Notes under the pieces: generated by a model
Database searches by the model: none
The model's input: the letters and a program-made list of their open reading frames with translations, nothing else
What the model was told of the DNA's origin: nothing
Translations under genes and position numbers: made by a program
From: JAFGSZ01 sp964492185
GTDB lineage: Bacteria > Bacteroidota > Bacteroidia > Bacteroidales > UBA10428
Length of the DNA: 15,709 nt
Reading direction: 5' to 3'
Assembly: GCA_964492185.1 (NCBI GenBank)
Contig: CAZBJH010000078.1
Coordinates: 1-15,709, forward strand
Shown: positions 7,872 through 15,685 of the stretch, in pieces
Layout of the letters: each line of letters opens with the position of its first letter
Position numbering within the stretch: position 1 is the first letter of the stretch

Positions 7872-8726
7872 CAGGGCTTCAAAAATCTCAACAGTGGCCC
7901 GGGATTTATTCAGGGTATAGAAATGTATGCCGGGAGCTCCTTTATATAGAAGCTCTTTGCACTGGTTGATAGTATAATCAACACCAATACGGTATGTTTT
8001 GCCGGGCTGGTCCTTATATTGTTCAAAGCGGCGGATCAGCTCTCCGGGTATTTTGGTGCCCGACATTTTTGTGAAGCGTTCGATCTGGCGCCAGGCTGTC
8101 AGGGGGATGATGCCCGGGATGATCCTTGACCGAATGCCGGCTGCACGTGCTTTTTTTACAAATTCGAAGTAAAAATCATTCTGAAAAAATAACTGGCTGA
8201 TCAGAAATTCCGCACCGGCATCGGCTTTTTTCTTCAGGTTTTGCAGGTCTTCATCAAATGACCGTGCCTCGGGATGCTTTTCAACATAACAGGCTCCCGC
8301 TGTGCAGAAATCGAAATTTTGATTTACATAGCTTATAAGCTCACTGGCGTAACGGAAACCGTTTTCTGCAGGTATGAATTCATTTTGGCCTTTAGGAGGG
8401 TCACCCCTCAGTAGCATTAGGTTTTCTATACCAATGGAGTCCAGTTGCTTCATGTCTTCCCTGATCTTGTCCCGTGTTGCATTAACACATGTATAATGGG
8501 CCATGGTGGTGAGCCCGATCCTGTTTTGAAGATAATCCACCAGTGCAAAAGTCCGGCCCCTTGTCGAACCACCCGCACCATAGGTCACTGTAATAAAGGA
8601 TGGTGACAGGCTCATGAGCCTTCCGATGTTAATGCCAAAATCAACGGCCGAGATCTCATCTTTGGGCGGAAAGAATTCGAATGAAAAGGTTTTTTCGTTT
8701 GTTTTGAAGAGTTCGGATATTTTCAT
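7863..8726 (-). CDS. metF: Methylenetetrahydrofolate reductase
   Basis: 287-aa FAD-dependent TIM-barrel enzyme that reduces 5,10-methylenetetrahydrofolate to 5-methyltetrahydrofolate, the methyl donor for MetH. Visible family motifs are FSFEFFPPK with the catalytic E17, TVTYGAGGSTR at about 46-56, and LMLLRGDPP with D109 contacting the flavin/folate. The length is close to E. coli MetF (296 aa) and the protein is complete. The ATG at 8726 gives the standard MKISELF start. Its 3' end abuts the pepD terminator. metH lies upstream on the same strand but is separated by 579 nt with a hairpin-rich repeat, so co-transcription is doubtful. No S-box is seen in front of metF. Confidence 0.96.
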   Translation of the reverse strand: MKISELFKTNEKTFSFEFFPPKDEISAVDFGINIGRLMSLSPSFITVTYGAGGSTRGRTFALVDYLQNRIGLTTMAHYTCVNATRDKIREDMKQLDSIGIENLMLLRGDPPKGQNEFIPAENGFRYASELISYVNQNFDFCTAGACYVEKHPEARSFDEDLQNLKKKADAGAEFLISQLFFQNDFYFEFVKKARAAGIRSRIIPGIIPLTAWRQIERFTKMSGTKIPGELIRRFEQYKDQPGKTYRIGVDYTINQCKELLYKGAPGIHFYTLNKSRATVEIFEALKK

Positions 8727-8749
8727 GAGAACTTTTAATGATATGAATG

Positions 8750-8757
8750 CAAATTTA
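8750..8757 (-). promoter_or_regulatory. Candidate -7 element for metF
   Basis: The minus strand reads TAAATTTG, matching TAnnTTTG, 23 nt before the metF ATG. It implies a very short leader with no room for a riboswitch. A matching -33 TTG is not obvious. Confidence 0.5.
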
Positions 8758-8903
8758 TATAAATGTTTTTAAAATAACAGGAGGGTCCTAACCCGTCCGT
8801 TTACATATTTTATAAATCTTTAGCTCTTCCTGATCCGGGAACCGGCTGCAGGGAAGTGAAGGGAATGTGGGGGAGTTAAGTTTTGCGGGCATAAGGCTGT
8901 AGG

Positions 8904-9290
8904 CTTGCGCCAGGCTCTTATATAGAATAGTATTGTTATAAGAGAAGAGAGCCGATGCTCTGGAAAGTCCAATTTCTTTATAATCAACACATAGTTTTGC
9001 AGTAGCGTGGGCCGTCTCAGAAAAATCGCGTAGTATTTCGAGGAAGGCGTTCGTTGCATGGGCCCTGGAGGAACCCTGTCCGAGCGACGACGAAGGAGGA
9101 GTGAGTTTGGTTCCGCGGGGAGAAAGCCTTCTGTAGATAATCAAGCGATTTTTGTGGAACGGTGACCTTTTTGACTACTTTTTGGGTGGTAGCCAAAAAG
9201 TGGGTCGAACTGCCTGGCGGGCAGTTCGAAACCAAAGCCTGCGGGAGGAAAAATATAAACAATAATATTCTATATAATAGCCTTGCGCAG
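8904..9290. repeat. Palindromic intergenic repeat element, copy 1, bounded by ~34-nt inverted repeats
   Basis: This fills most of the 579-nt gap between metF and metH. The left arm (8904-8937) and right arm (9258-9290) are inverted copies: about 30 of 34 positions match, with one indel and three mismatches, and similarity stops at both ends. Inside lie further inverted pairs: AAAAATCGC (9021-9029) with GCGATTTTT (9145-9153), GAAGGC (9043-9048) with GCCTTC (9126-9131), GGAACC (9070-9075) with GGTTCC (9109-9114), and two strong hairpins at 9175-9229. Modules recur at 15324-15559. Open frames across it run through the arms and look like by-products. The rest of the gap (8758-8903) shows nothing recognisable. 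No target-site duplication is seen. It could be a MITE-like or REP-like element; no transposase is present. Confidence 0.75.
9175..9229. repeat. Tandem hairpins of repeat copy 1 (possible metH terminator)
   Basis: Hairpin A pairs CTACTTTTTGG (9175-9185) with CCAAAAAGTGG (9193-9203), one G-T pair, 7-nt loop. Hairpin B pairs TCGAACTGCC (9205-9214) with GGCAGTTCGA (9220-9229), 10 bp perfect, 5-nt loop. Transcription leaving metH meets hairpin B first, followed by a run containing CTTTTTGG, so B could terminate metH transcripts. That role is inferred. Confidence 0.65.
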
Positions 9291-9305
9291 GTGATGGATA
9301 ATAAT

Positions 9306-12300
9306 TTACTTATAGTTTAAATTCGATGCCAGCCACGATTCTGCCTGTTCCACACTAACACCCTTACGGGAGGCATAATCCTCCACCTGGTCGCGGCCTG
9401 TCTTACCTACAAAGAAATATTTCGATTCCGGATGAGCAAAGACCAGTCCGCTGACCGACGCTGCCGGGTACATGGAATAACCGGATGTGAGGCTGATACC
9501 GGTGCGTTTTGTAACCTCAAGCAGGTTGAAGAGGGTTTCTTTTTCCGAATGATCGGGACATGCCGGGTATCCGTGTGCCGGCCTTATACCCCGGTACTTT
9601 TCAAGAAAAAGGTCTTTAATGCTTAGATTTTCATCCGGGGCATAGCCCCAGTATTGCTTTCGTATTTTAAGGTGAATAAGCTCGGTAAGGGCTTCGGCCA
9701 GCCTGTCGGCCAGTGCTTTAACCATAATGATACTGTAATCATCATGGTCCTTTTCAAATTCGGATATCATCTTTTCAATACCCAGTCCGGCAGTTACGGC
9801 AAAAGCACCTATATAATCCCTTATGCCGCTGTCTTTGGGGGCAATAAAATCAGCAAGGCATAAATTGGGTTGTCCGTCTTCTTTTTTAACCTGGTTTCTC
9901 AGGTTAATGAACCGTGTTAATACAGATGCAGGTTTTTCAGGATCATATACCTCTATATCATCACCAGTTGAACTGGCAGGGAAAAAGCCGAAAACAGCCT
10001 TTGCCTTTAGCAGCTTTTCACTGATGATCCGGTCGAGCATCCTGTTAGCATCATCAAATAGTTTCCGGGCTTCTTCACCCATCTCCGGATGATCAAGTAT
10101 ATCGGGGAACTTGCCCCGAAGCTGCCAGACCACGAAAAAGAATATCCAGTTGATATAAGGGCGTATCTCCTCTATCGGAAAATCCTGAATGTCATGAACA
10201 CCCATATACCCGGGTTTGATAATATCATTATTTTCCCGGCCGGCCTTAAAGGCATTTTCGCGTGCTTCTTCAAGCGTAATGTATTTGACCTTTTCCCGTG
10301 TGCCGGCATAAGTGTTCCTCAGGGTTTCATATTCCGAACGGGTGCTTTTTACAAACCCGTCTTTCAGGTTTTTGCTGATAAGATTACTGACAACACCCAC
10401 GCTTTTTGATGCATCTTTCACATGGATCACGGGAGAATTGTAGTTAGGCTCTATCTTAACTGCCGTATGGATCTTCGAGGTGGTTGCCCCTCCTATTAGC
10501 AGGGGGATATTCATTTTTCTTTTCTGCATTTCACGGGCAGCATCCACCATGATCTCAAGAGAAGGAGTTATCAGTCCGCTTAAACCGATAATGTCTGCTT
10601 TTTCCCTGACAGCCGCTTCAAGTATTTTTTCAGTGGGGACCATCACTCCCAGGTCGATCACTTCATAATTGTTACATCCAAGGACAACGCCAACAATATT
10701 TTTACCTATATCATGCACGTCCCCTTTAACCGTGGCCATAAGTATCCTGCCTGCATTGCCGTTTCCGGGGGTATCATCCAGTAATTTTTCTTTTTCTATA
10801 TAGGGCAGGAGCACGGCTACTGCTTTTTTCATTACGCGTGCGCTTTTCACAACCTGGGGAAGGAACATTTTTCCCGAGCCAAACAGGTCGCCAACAATGT
10901 TCATCCCGTCCATGAGAGGCCCCTCGATCACATTAAGTGCACGGGGATATTTCTCACGGGCTTCAAGAGTATCTTCTTCAATATGATCGATTATACCTCT
11001 TACCATAGCATGGCTTAACCTTTCTTCAACAGTACCCTTACGCCATTCATTGATCTTTTCCTCTTTCTTTCCCGTTTGTTTAACATTTTCGGCAAAGCCA
11101 ATAAGCCTCTCGGTGGCATCCGGACGGCGGTTCAGTATAACATCCTCAACAAGTACAAGAAGTTCTTTGGAGATATCATCATAAACCTCAAGCATGGCCG
11201 GATTAACAATGCCCATATCCATTCCTGCCCGTGTGGCATGATACAGAAAGGCCGAGTGCATGGCTTCGCGCACGATGTTATTGCCCCTGAATGAAAAGGA
11301 CAGATTGCTTACTCCCCCGCTTACTTTGGTATATGGGAGATTTTCCTTTATCCATCTTACAGCATTTAGAAAATCCACTGCATAGTTGTTATGCTCTTCC
11401 ATGCCCGTGGCAATGGCCAGAATATTCGGGTCGAATATGATATATTCGGGAGGAAAGTTTACCTTGTTGACAAGCAGGTCATATGAATGTTTACATATAC
11501 TGATCTTTCGTTCCAGCGAGTCGGCCTGTCCTTTCTCATCAAAAGCCATTACCACAACCGCGGCGCCATATTGCAATATTTTCGCTGCCTGTTCCATGAA
11601 AATAGCATCACCTTCTTTAAGACTAATGGAATTGACAATGGATTTTCCCTGTACACATTTCAGCCCGGCTTCCAGCACCGACCATTTTGATGAATCGATC
11701 ATAACAGGTACACGAGCAATATCGGGTTCGGCAGCTATGAGGTTAAGGAACCTGACCATAGCCTTTTCAGCATCGAGCATGGCATCGTCCATGCACACAT
11801 CAATGATCTGGGCTCCGCCCTCTACCTGGTCTCTTGCTATCGATAATGCTTCTTCGTATTTTTCTTCCCTGATCAGGCGGGCAAACTTTTTTGAGCCGGC
11901 AACATTGGTACGCTCGCCTATATTGATGAAATTGCTTTCCCTGTTTATAATAAGAGGTTCCAGTCCGCTCAGCCGTGTCTGCCTGTTAACAGGTGGCAGT
12001 TCCCTTGTGTTATATTGTTTTGCCAGTTCGGCAAACGCCCTGATATGGGCAGGTGTTGTGCCGCAACATCCTCCGATGATATTAACGCTGTTTTTCTCAA
12101 GGTAGACTTTTATCTGCCCGGCCATGGATTCGGGAGTGTCGTCATATCCTCCAAACTGGTTGGGCAGGCCGGCATTGGGATGTGCACTTACGAAATATGG
12201 TGCCTTTTTCCCCAGTTCTTCCACGTATGGTTGCATTTCTTTCGCCCCCAGTGCACAATTTACCCCTATGCTTAATAATTCAATATGGGTTACGGAGTTC

Positions 12301-12989
12301 ATAAATGCTTCAATGGTCTGTCCCGATAGAGTACGGCCACTCTGGTCGGTAATAGTGCCTGATATCATAACAGGCACTTTGTTGTTCTTTTTCTTAAAGG
12401 CCTCTTCAATGGCGTATAACGCAGCCTTGCCATTAAGAGTATCAAAAACAGTTTCAATAAGCAGCAGGTCAACACCCCCGTCAAGCAGTCCTTCTGCCTG
12501 CTCTCCGTATGCCTGTGAAAGATCATCGAAGTTAACCGCGCGAAAGCCCGGGTCATTCACATCGGGGGAGAGTGATGCTGTTTTACTTGTCGGGCCCAGG
12601 GCGCCGGCTACATATTTGGTGGTTCCGGGATGCGCCTTCATAAACTCATCTGCCGCCTCACGGGCGATCTTAGCCGATGCAAGATTGATCTCATAGGAAA
12701 GATCCTGAATGTGATAGTCGGCCAGGGAATACCGGTTGGCATTGAAAGTATTGGTTTCTATTATATCTGCTCCTGCTTCGAGGTATTGCCGATGTATATC
12801 TTTGATAATATCCGGCTTCGTTATTGAGAGCAGGTCATTATTTCCTTTCTGGTCATGTGGAAAGTCGGCAAATCTTTCTCCCCGGTAGTCCTTCTCTTCA
12901 AGATGGTGTTCCTGGATAAGGGTTCCCATGGCCCCGTCGAGAAGCAGGATGCGTTTTTGAAGTTCCTGCCGGATATCTTTTTTTGTCAT
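9306..12989 (-). CDS. metH: Cobalamin-dependent methionine synthase
   Basis: 1227-aa enzyme, the same length as E. coli MetH, with all four modules. It transfers methyl from 5-methyltetrahydrofolate via cobalamin to homocysteine in the cytoplasm. The homocysteine/Zn domain spans about residues 8-325 with ligands C245 (GVNCALG), C308 and C309 (GGCCGTTP). The pterin domain lies at about 350-615 (INIGERTNVAGS). The B12 cap is at about 645-740 and the B12 domain at about 745-880, with the cobalt-ligating loop GDVHDIG (D757, H759, G762). The SAM-binding reactivation domain is at about 900-1225 with RPAHGYPACPDH at 1136-1147. No frameshift or lost residue is seen. It is preceded by an S-box riboswitch and followed by the repeat element and metF. 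Activity implies access to cobalamin. Confidence 0.98.
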   Translation of the reverse strand: MTKKDIRQELQKRILLLDGAMGTLIQEHHLEEKDYRGERFADFPHDQKGNNDLLSITKPDIIKDIHRQYLEAGADIIETNTFNANRYSLADYHIQDLSYEINLASAKIAREAADEFMKAHPGTTKYVAGALGPTSKTASLSPDVNDPGFRAVNFDDLSQAYGEQAEGLLDGGVDLLLIETVFDTLNGKAALYAIEEAFKKKNNKVPVMISGTITDQSGRTLSGQTIEAFMNSVTHIELLSIGVNCALGAKEMQPYVEELGKKAPYFVSAHPNAGLPNQFGGYDDTPESMAGQIKVYLEKNSVNIIGGCCGTTPAHIRAFAELAKQYNTRELPPVNRQTRLSGLEPLIINRESNFINIGERTNVAGSKKFARLIREEKYEEALSIARDQVEGGAQIIDVCMDDAMLDAEKAMVRFLNLIAAEPDIARVPVMIDSSKWSVLEAGLKCVQGKSIVNSISLKEGDAIFMEQAAKILQYGAAVVVMAFDEKGQADSLERKISICKHSYDLLVNKVNFPPEYIIFDPNILAIATGMEEHNNYAVDFLNAVRWIKENLPYTKVSGGVSNLSFSFRGNNIVREAMHSAFLYHATRAGMDMGIVNPAMLEVYDDISKELLVLVEDVILNRRPDATERLIGFAENVKQTGKKEEKINEWRKGTVEERLSHAMVRGIIDHIEEDTLEAREKYPRALNVIEGPLMDGMNIVGDLFGSGKMFLPQVVKSARVMKKAVAVLLPYIEKEKLLDDTPGNGNAGRILMATVKGDVHDIGKNIVGVVLGCNNYEVIDLGVMVPTEKILEAAVREKADIIGLSGLITPSLEIMVDAAREMQKRKMNIPLLIGGATTSKIHTAVKIEPNYNSPVIHVKDASKSVGVVSNLISKNLKDGFVKSTRSEYETLRNTYAGTREKVKYITLEEARENAFKAGRENNDIIKPGYMGVHDIQDFPIEEIRPYINWIFFFVVWQLRGKFPDILDHPEMGEEARKLFDDANRMLDRIISEKLLKAKAVFGFFPASSTGDDIEVYDPEKPASVLTRFINLRNQVKKEDGQPNLCLADFIAPKDSGIRDYIGAFAVTAGLGIEKMISEFEKDHDDYSIIMVKALADRLAEALTELIHLKIRKQYWGYAPDENLSIKDLFLEKYRGIRPAHGYPACPDHSEKETLFNLLEVTKRTGISLTSGYSMYPAASVSGLVFAHPESKYFFVGKTGRDQVEDYASRKGVSVEQAESWLASNLNYK

Positions 12990-13037
12990 ATAATTTACCT
13001 GTTGGTTTTATTACAATAGAACAAATGCTTATTCTGA

Positions 13038-13195
13038 TTGTTGTGTTCAATTATCATCTCCCTTTGCCAGGGAATAGGTTTTAGCACCTTACTACACAGA
13101 AGTGAGCAGGTTGCCAGGGGTTCTCTGAGCCTAGTCTCTCCACCCTTCTTTATAATTCAAACACCCGGGAAGAGATATATTTGAATTAACAACAA
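13038..13195 (-). promoter_or_regulatory. Alternative long-range helices around the S-box aptamer
   Basis: Two competing pairings use the same upstream segment. First, TAATTCAAA (13153-13161) and TTTGAATTA (13180-13188) on the plus strand form a perfect 9-bp inverted repeat with an 18-nt spacer, just 5' of and slightly overlapping P1. Second, TTGAATTAACAACAA (13181-13195) can pair with TTGTTGTGTTCAA (13038-13050), 12 bp with a 3/1 internal loop, closing around the whole aptamer. The second form requires a transcript starting upstream of 13195. Confidence 0.4.
13051..13155 (-). promoter_or_regulatory. SAM-I (S-box) riboswitch aptamer in the metH leader
   Basis: Read on the minus strand, this stretch has the conserved S-box blocks in order: GGAGAGACTAGGC (kink-turn side), AACCCCTGGCAACC, a P3 hairpin with loop TTCT, the near-invariant AAGGTGCTAAAACC, a P4 hairpin (TCCCT, GGCAA, AGGGA) and closing GATGATAA, which pairs with 5' TTAT to form P1. 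SAM-I aptamers bind S-adenosylmethionine and turn off methionine genes. Here the aptamer ends 61 nt before the metH ATG, exactly the gene expected. The 61-nt platform (12990-13050) has a bulged hairpin, CAATCAGAA with TTCTATTG, but no U-tract and no Shine-Dalgarno, so the output mechanism is unclear. Confidence 0.92.
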
Positions 13196-13212
13196 AAATA
13201 TTAATATTTGTT
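13191..13212 (-). promoter_or_regulatory. A/T-rich palindrome between the acyl-CoA synthetase and metH; possible -7 element
   Basis: AACAAA (13191-13196) and TTTGTT (13207-13212) flank an A/T core that is itself nearly palindromic. On the minus strand 13193-13200 reads TATTTTTG, a TAnnTTTG match about 40 nt before the aptamer. The same segment could instead be a weak terminator for the upstream synthetase gene. No -33 TTG is seen. The start position is coordinate-based and uncertain by one or two bases. Confidence 0.35.
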
Positions 13213-13248
13213 ATAATTAACCACCGGGCTTATGAAAATTTTGACGGA

Positions 13249-15156
13249 TCACTCCAACAGCGCGCTTAATGCCTCCATATTGCGCTCATGGGATATTATT
13301 TTAGCCTGGGGTGTGTACAGGTAGTCTATAAAATCCTGGTACCGTTCGATGATCTTACCCCGCACAATCTTCATCGTACTGTTCATAAGATGATTTTCTT
13401 CCGTAAATCCTTCATTTAATATGCCAATGGAAGCTGGTAGCCAGCGCTGCGGAAACATATGTTCGTATTTGTTACCGCTGCGATAAACATTGACTTCAGA
13501 ATTGATAAGGTACAATATTTTCTCAAGGCTTTCTTCCTGGTTCAGATTCACTCCGTTGTCATGTACCCATCGCTTAAGGGCTTCTTTATTCGGATAAAGT
13601 AAAATGACGGTATAAGGCTGCTGATTGTTATACAGCATACACTGATCAATGTAGGCTGAGTTTTCCGTCATGGCTTCTTCAATGCCTTCAGGACTGTATT
13701 TTTCGCCGTCATCGGCAATAAGAAGGCTTTTGAACCTGCCAAGGACATATAGGTAACCTACTTTGTCCATGTATCCCAGGTCTCCGGTATAAAGCCATCC
13801 GTCCTTAATAGTTTCTCCCGTAGCGGTTTTGTTTTGCCAGTATCCCTTCATTACATTTTCACCCCTGATCACGATTTCTCCTTTTTCACCCGGGGGCACT
13901 TCATTGCCGTCATCATCACATATTATACATTCCATATTATCTGCAACTTTTCCTGATGTTCCCATCTTATGCATCGTGGGGTTATTCGAGGAAATAACAG
14001 GTGATGCTTCCGAAAGTCCGTATCCCTGGTACATGGGCATGCCAATGGCATAAAAAAACCTTTGCAGCTCAATATCGAGCAATGCACCTCCTCCGATAAA
14101 GAATTCGAGATTACCGCCAAAATTCTCTCGTATCTTGCTGAAAAGGATCTTATCGTAAAGCTTATAAAGTGGTTTTTTTAATTTATTTAATCCTTTTCCT
14201 TTATCATTTCCAAGCCCGTTATAGGAATAAGCAAGCCGCAATGCCCTGTTGAACAGTTTTTCTGCTACGGGACCTTTCTCATGGATAGCTTTTTCAATGT
14301 TCTTTTTGAAGTTTTTGGCGAGCGAGGGAACACTTAATAAAAAGTTCGGTTTGATCTCTTTAATATTGACAGGAATATTTTTAAGAGTTTCGATCGGGCT
14401 TTTGCCAACTTTAATGGATGCTACACTGGCACCGCATGCCATTAATGCATAAATGCCGCAGGTATGGGCGAAAGCATGATCCCATGGCAGGATCATCAGT
14501 GTTGTCCAGTCCCGCGAAATGGTAAACAGGCTAAGTGATTGTTCAATATTGGAAGTATAATTCCGGTGCGAAAGGATGATTCCTTTAGGGTCGGCAGTTG
14601 TGCCGGAGGTATAACAAATATTTGCATAATCATCGCCTGTGACCGATTGCCAGCGTTCTTCAAATTTATCCCTGTGTTTTTCCAGGTATTCATCACCTTT
14701 TTTTATTACATCTTCAGCTGTGATCTCATCTTTGTCACAGTTATCTTTTGAGTCAAGCAGAATAACATTTTTAAGGTCCTTCAGGCCTTTTTTTATAACA
14801 TCGATCTTTGACGCCTGATTTTGCGAGGCGATGACCATTTTTGTGCCTGAATGTTTTAATCTGAATTTGATCTCATTTGGTTCGGCAAGCTTGACGGAAA
14901 GGGGGACACTGACACCTCCGGCAAACAGGACCCCCAGCTCACTTATCACCCAGTAATTTCTTCCTTCGGAAAGCAATGCCACACGGTCGCCTTTTTTTAA
15001 CCCCAGACTTATAAGTCCGGCAGAAAAGCGAAATACAAGATCTTTGATCTCACTGTAAGACATGCCTTTGTATTGCACATCTTTTTTTTCAAGAAGAAAA
15101 ATATTTTTTGAGTATTTATCTACACTCTCAAGGAATAATTCATTGATGGTCTTCAT
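13249..15156 (-). CDS. Long-chain fatty acid--CoA ligase (AMP-forming acyl-CoA synthetase)
   Basis: 635-aa member of the ANL adenylate-forming superfamily. It would activate fatty acids to acyl-adenylates and then acyl-CoA, at the cytoplasm/inner-membrane face. Core motifs in order: P-loop CYTSGTTADPKG at 181-192, LPWDHAFAH at 223-231, YGLSEASP at 379-386, WLYTGDLGY at 454-462 with the ribose-binding Asp, GRFKSLLI from 473 (R474), and a C-terminal STMKIVRGK in which K596 is the probable catalytic lysine. The overall form is that of the long FadD15/FAA-type synthetases rather than short acyl-CoA ligases. Acyl chain specificity is inferred. The ATG at 15156 gives the normal start. It is upstream of metH on the same strand, but the 259-nt gap with a riboswitch suggests separate control. 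The gene's own promoter was not identified. Confidence 0.92.
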   Translation of the reverse strand: MKTINELFLESVDKYSKNIFLLEKKDVQYKGMSYSEIKDLVFRFSAGLISLGLKKGDRVALLSEGRNYWVISELGVLFAGGVSVPLSVKLAEPNEIKFRLKHSGTKMVIASQNQASKIDVIKKGLKDLKNVILLDSKDNCDKDEITAEDVIKKGDEYLEKHRDKFEERWQSVTGDDYANICYTSGTTADPKGIILSHRNYTSNIEQSLSLFTISRDWTTLMILPWDHAFAHTCGIYALMACGASVASIKVGKSPIETLKNIPVNIKEIKPNFLLSVPSLAKNFKKNIEKAIHEKGPVAEKLFNRALRLAYSYNGLGNDKGKGLNKLKKPLYKLYDKILFSKIRENFGGNLEFFIGGGALLDIELQRFFYAIGMPMYQGYGLSEASPVISSNNPTMHKMGTSGKVADNMECIICDDDGNEVPPGEKGEIVIRGENVMKGYWQNKTATGETIKDGWLYTGDLGYMDKVGYLYVLGRFKSLLIADDGEKYSPEGIEEAMTENSAYIDQCMLYNNQQPYTVILLYPNKEALKRWVHDNGVNLNQEESLEKILYLINSEVNVYRSGNKYEHMFPQRWLPASIGILNEGFTEENHLMNSTMKIVRGKIIERYQDFIDYLYTPQAKIISHERNMEALSALLE

Positions 15157-15323
15157 TTGTTATTGGTTTAATAAGGGGAAGTTATAAATAATCCATCCGG
15201 ATTACCCGGGTTAGGCCGCCAATATATACAATTTTTCAGATTTTACTGTTCCAATCGGGGAAAAAAGTGGCTTTTATTTGGGAAAGGCTTGTTTTATTAA
15301 ATAATGCCCTTCAAGGGCTAATT

Positions 15324-15559
15324 GTTTCGAACCGCTCCCCAGGCGGTTCGACCTACTTTTTTACTCCCCTGACGGGTCGTGAGACCGCCTTCGGCTAAGT
15401 TCAACAGCAAATAAAGTAGGCAAAAATGCCGCCGCTGACAGGATTTTCCTAAAAAATCAAGGTGCTCACCTAAAAATCGGGAACTCCTTACGTCGGACAG
15501 CTCGATTTTCTTAACGGTGATCACCTTAAATTTTTTTTAACGGAAAATCCTGAAGGCGG
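15324..15559. repeat. Palindromic intergenic repeat element, copy 2 (opposite orientation to copy 1)
   Basis: It lies in the 553-nt non-coding end of the window. The first 38 nt (15324-15361) match the reverse complement of 9195-9232 at about 33 of 38 positions. They hold a 9-bp hairpin, TCGAACCGC (15327-15335) with GCGGTTCGA (15343-15351). Next CCTACTTT (15352-15359) pairs with AAAGTAGG (15413-15420), enclosing a small GGTC-GTGA-GACC hairpin at 15375-15386. A large hairpin follows at 15429-15559. Around it, 15157-15323 shows only a small GCCCTT/AAGGGC palindrome at 15306-15318, and 15560-15685 shows nothing recognisable. The region has no credible gene. Confidence 0.7.
15429..15559. repeat. 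131-nt imperfect hairpin within repeat copy 2
   Basis: Nested pairs are CCGCC (15429-15433) with GGCGG (15555-15559), CAGGATTTTCC (15439-15449) with GGAAAATCCTG (15542-15552) perfectly over 11 bp, AAGGTG (15459-15464) with CACCTT (15522-15527), TCACC (15466-15470) with GGTGA (15516-15520), and AAAATCG (15473-15479) with CGATTTT (15503-15509). The apical part contains, on the minus strand, CTGTCCGACGTAAGGAG, which resembles 9076-9098 of copy 1. Confidence 0.75.
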
Positions 15560-15685
15560 GGGTCCTGTTCTGTTGTTGGTTTATTTGAAAATGATATTAC
15601 CCTAAGGACTTACATTATATATGTTAAGCTGTGCTATGACAGAAGGAAGCCGGTGTTTCGCGAAGCCCACTTTCATTAAAATTAG

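Noticed and set aside
8788..9144. 118-codon minus-strand frame between metF and metH
   Set aside because: It starts inside the repeat core and runs through the left inverted arm out into flanking spacer. The peptide matches no family I recognise and its composition follows the palindromic DNA.
9017..9262. 81-codon minus-strand frame
   Set aside because: It lies entirely within the repeat hairpins and overlaps the previous frame; the translation reflects repeat modules.
11386..12105. 239-codon plus-strand frame opposite metH
   Set aside because: It is antisense to the strongly conserved pterin-binding domain of metH, and its translation is serine-rich with no recognisable family.
15318..15524. 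68-codon minus-strand frame in the right-hand non-coding region
   Set aside because: It spans only the hairpins of repeat copy 2; no family similarity, start context or promoter.
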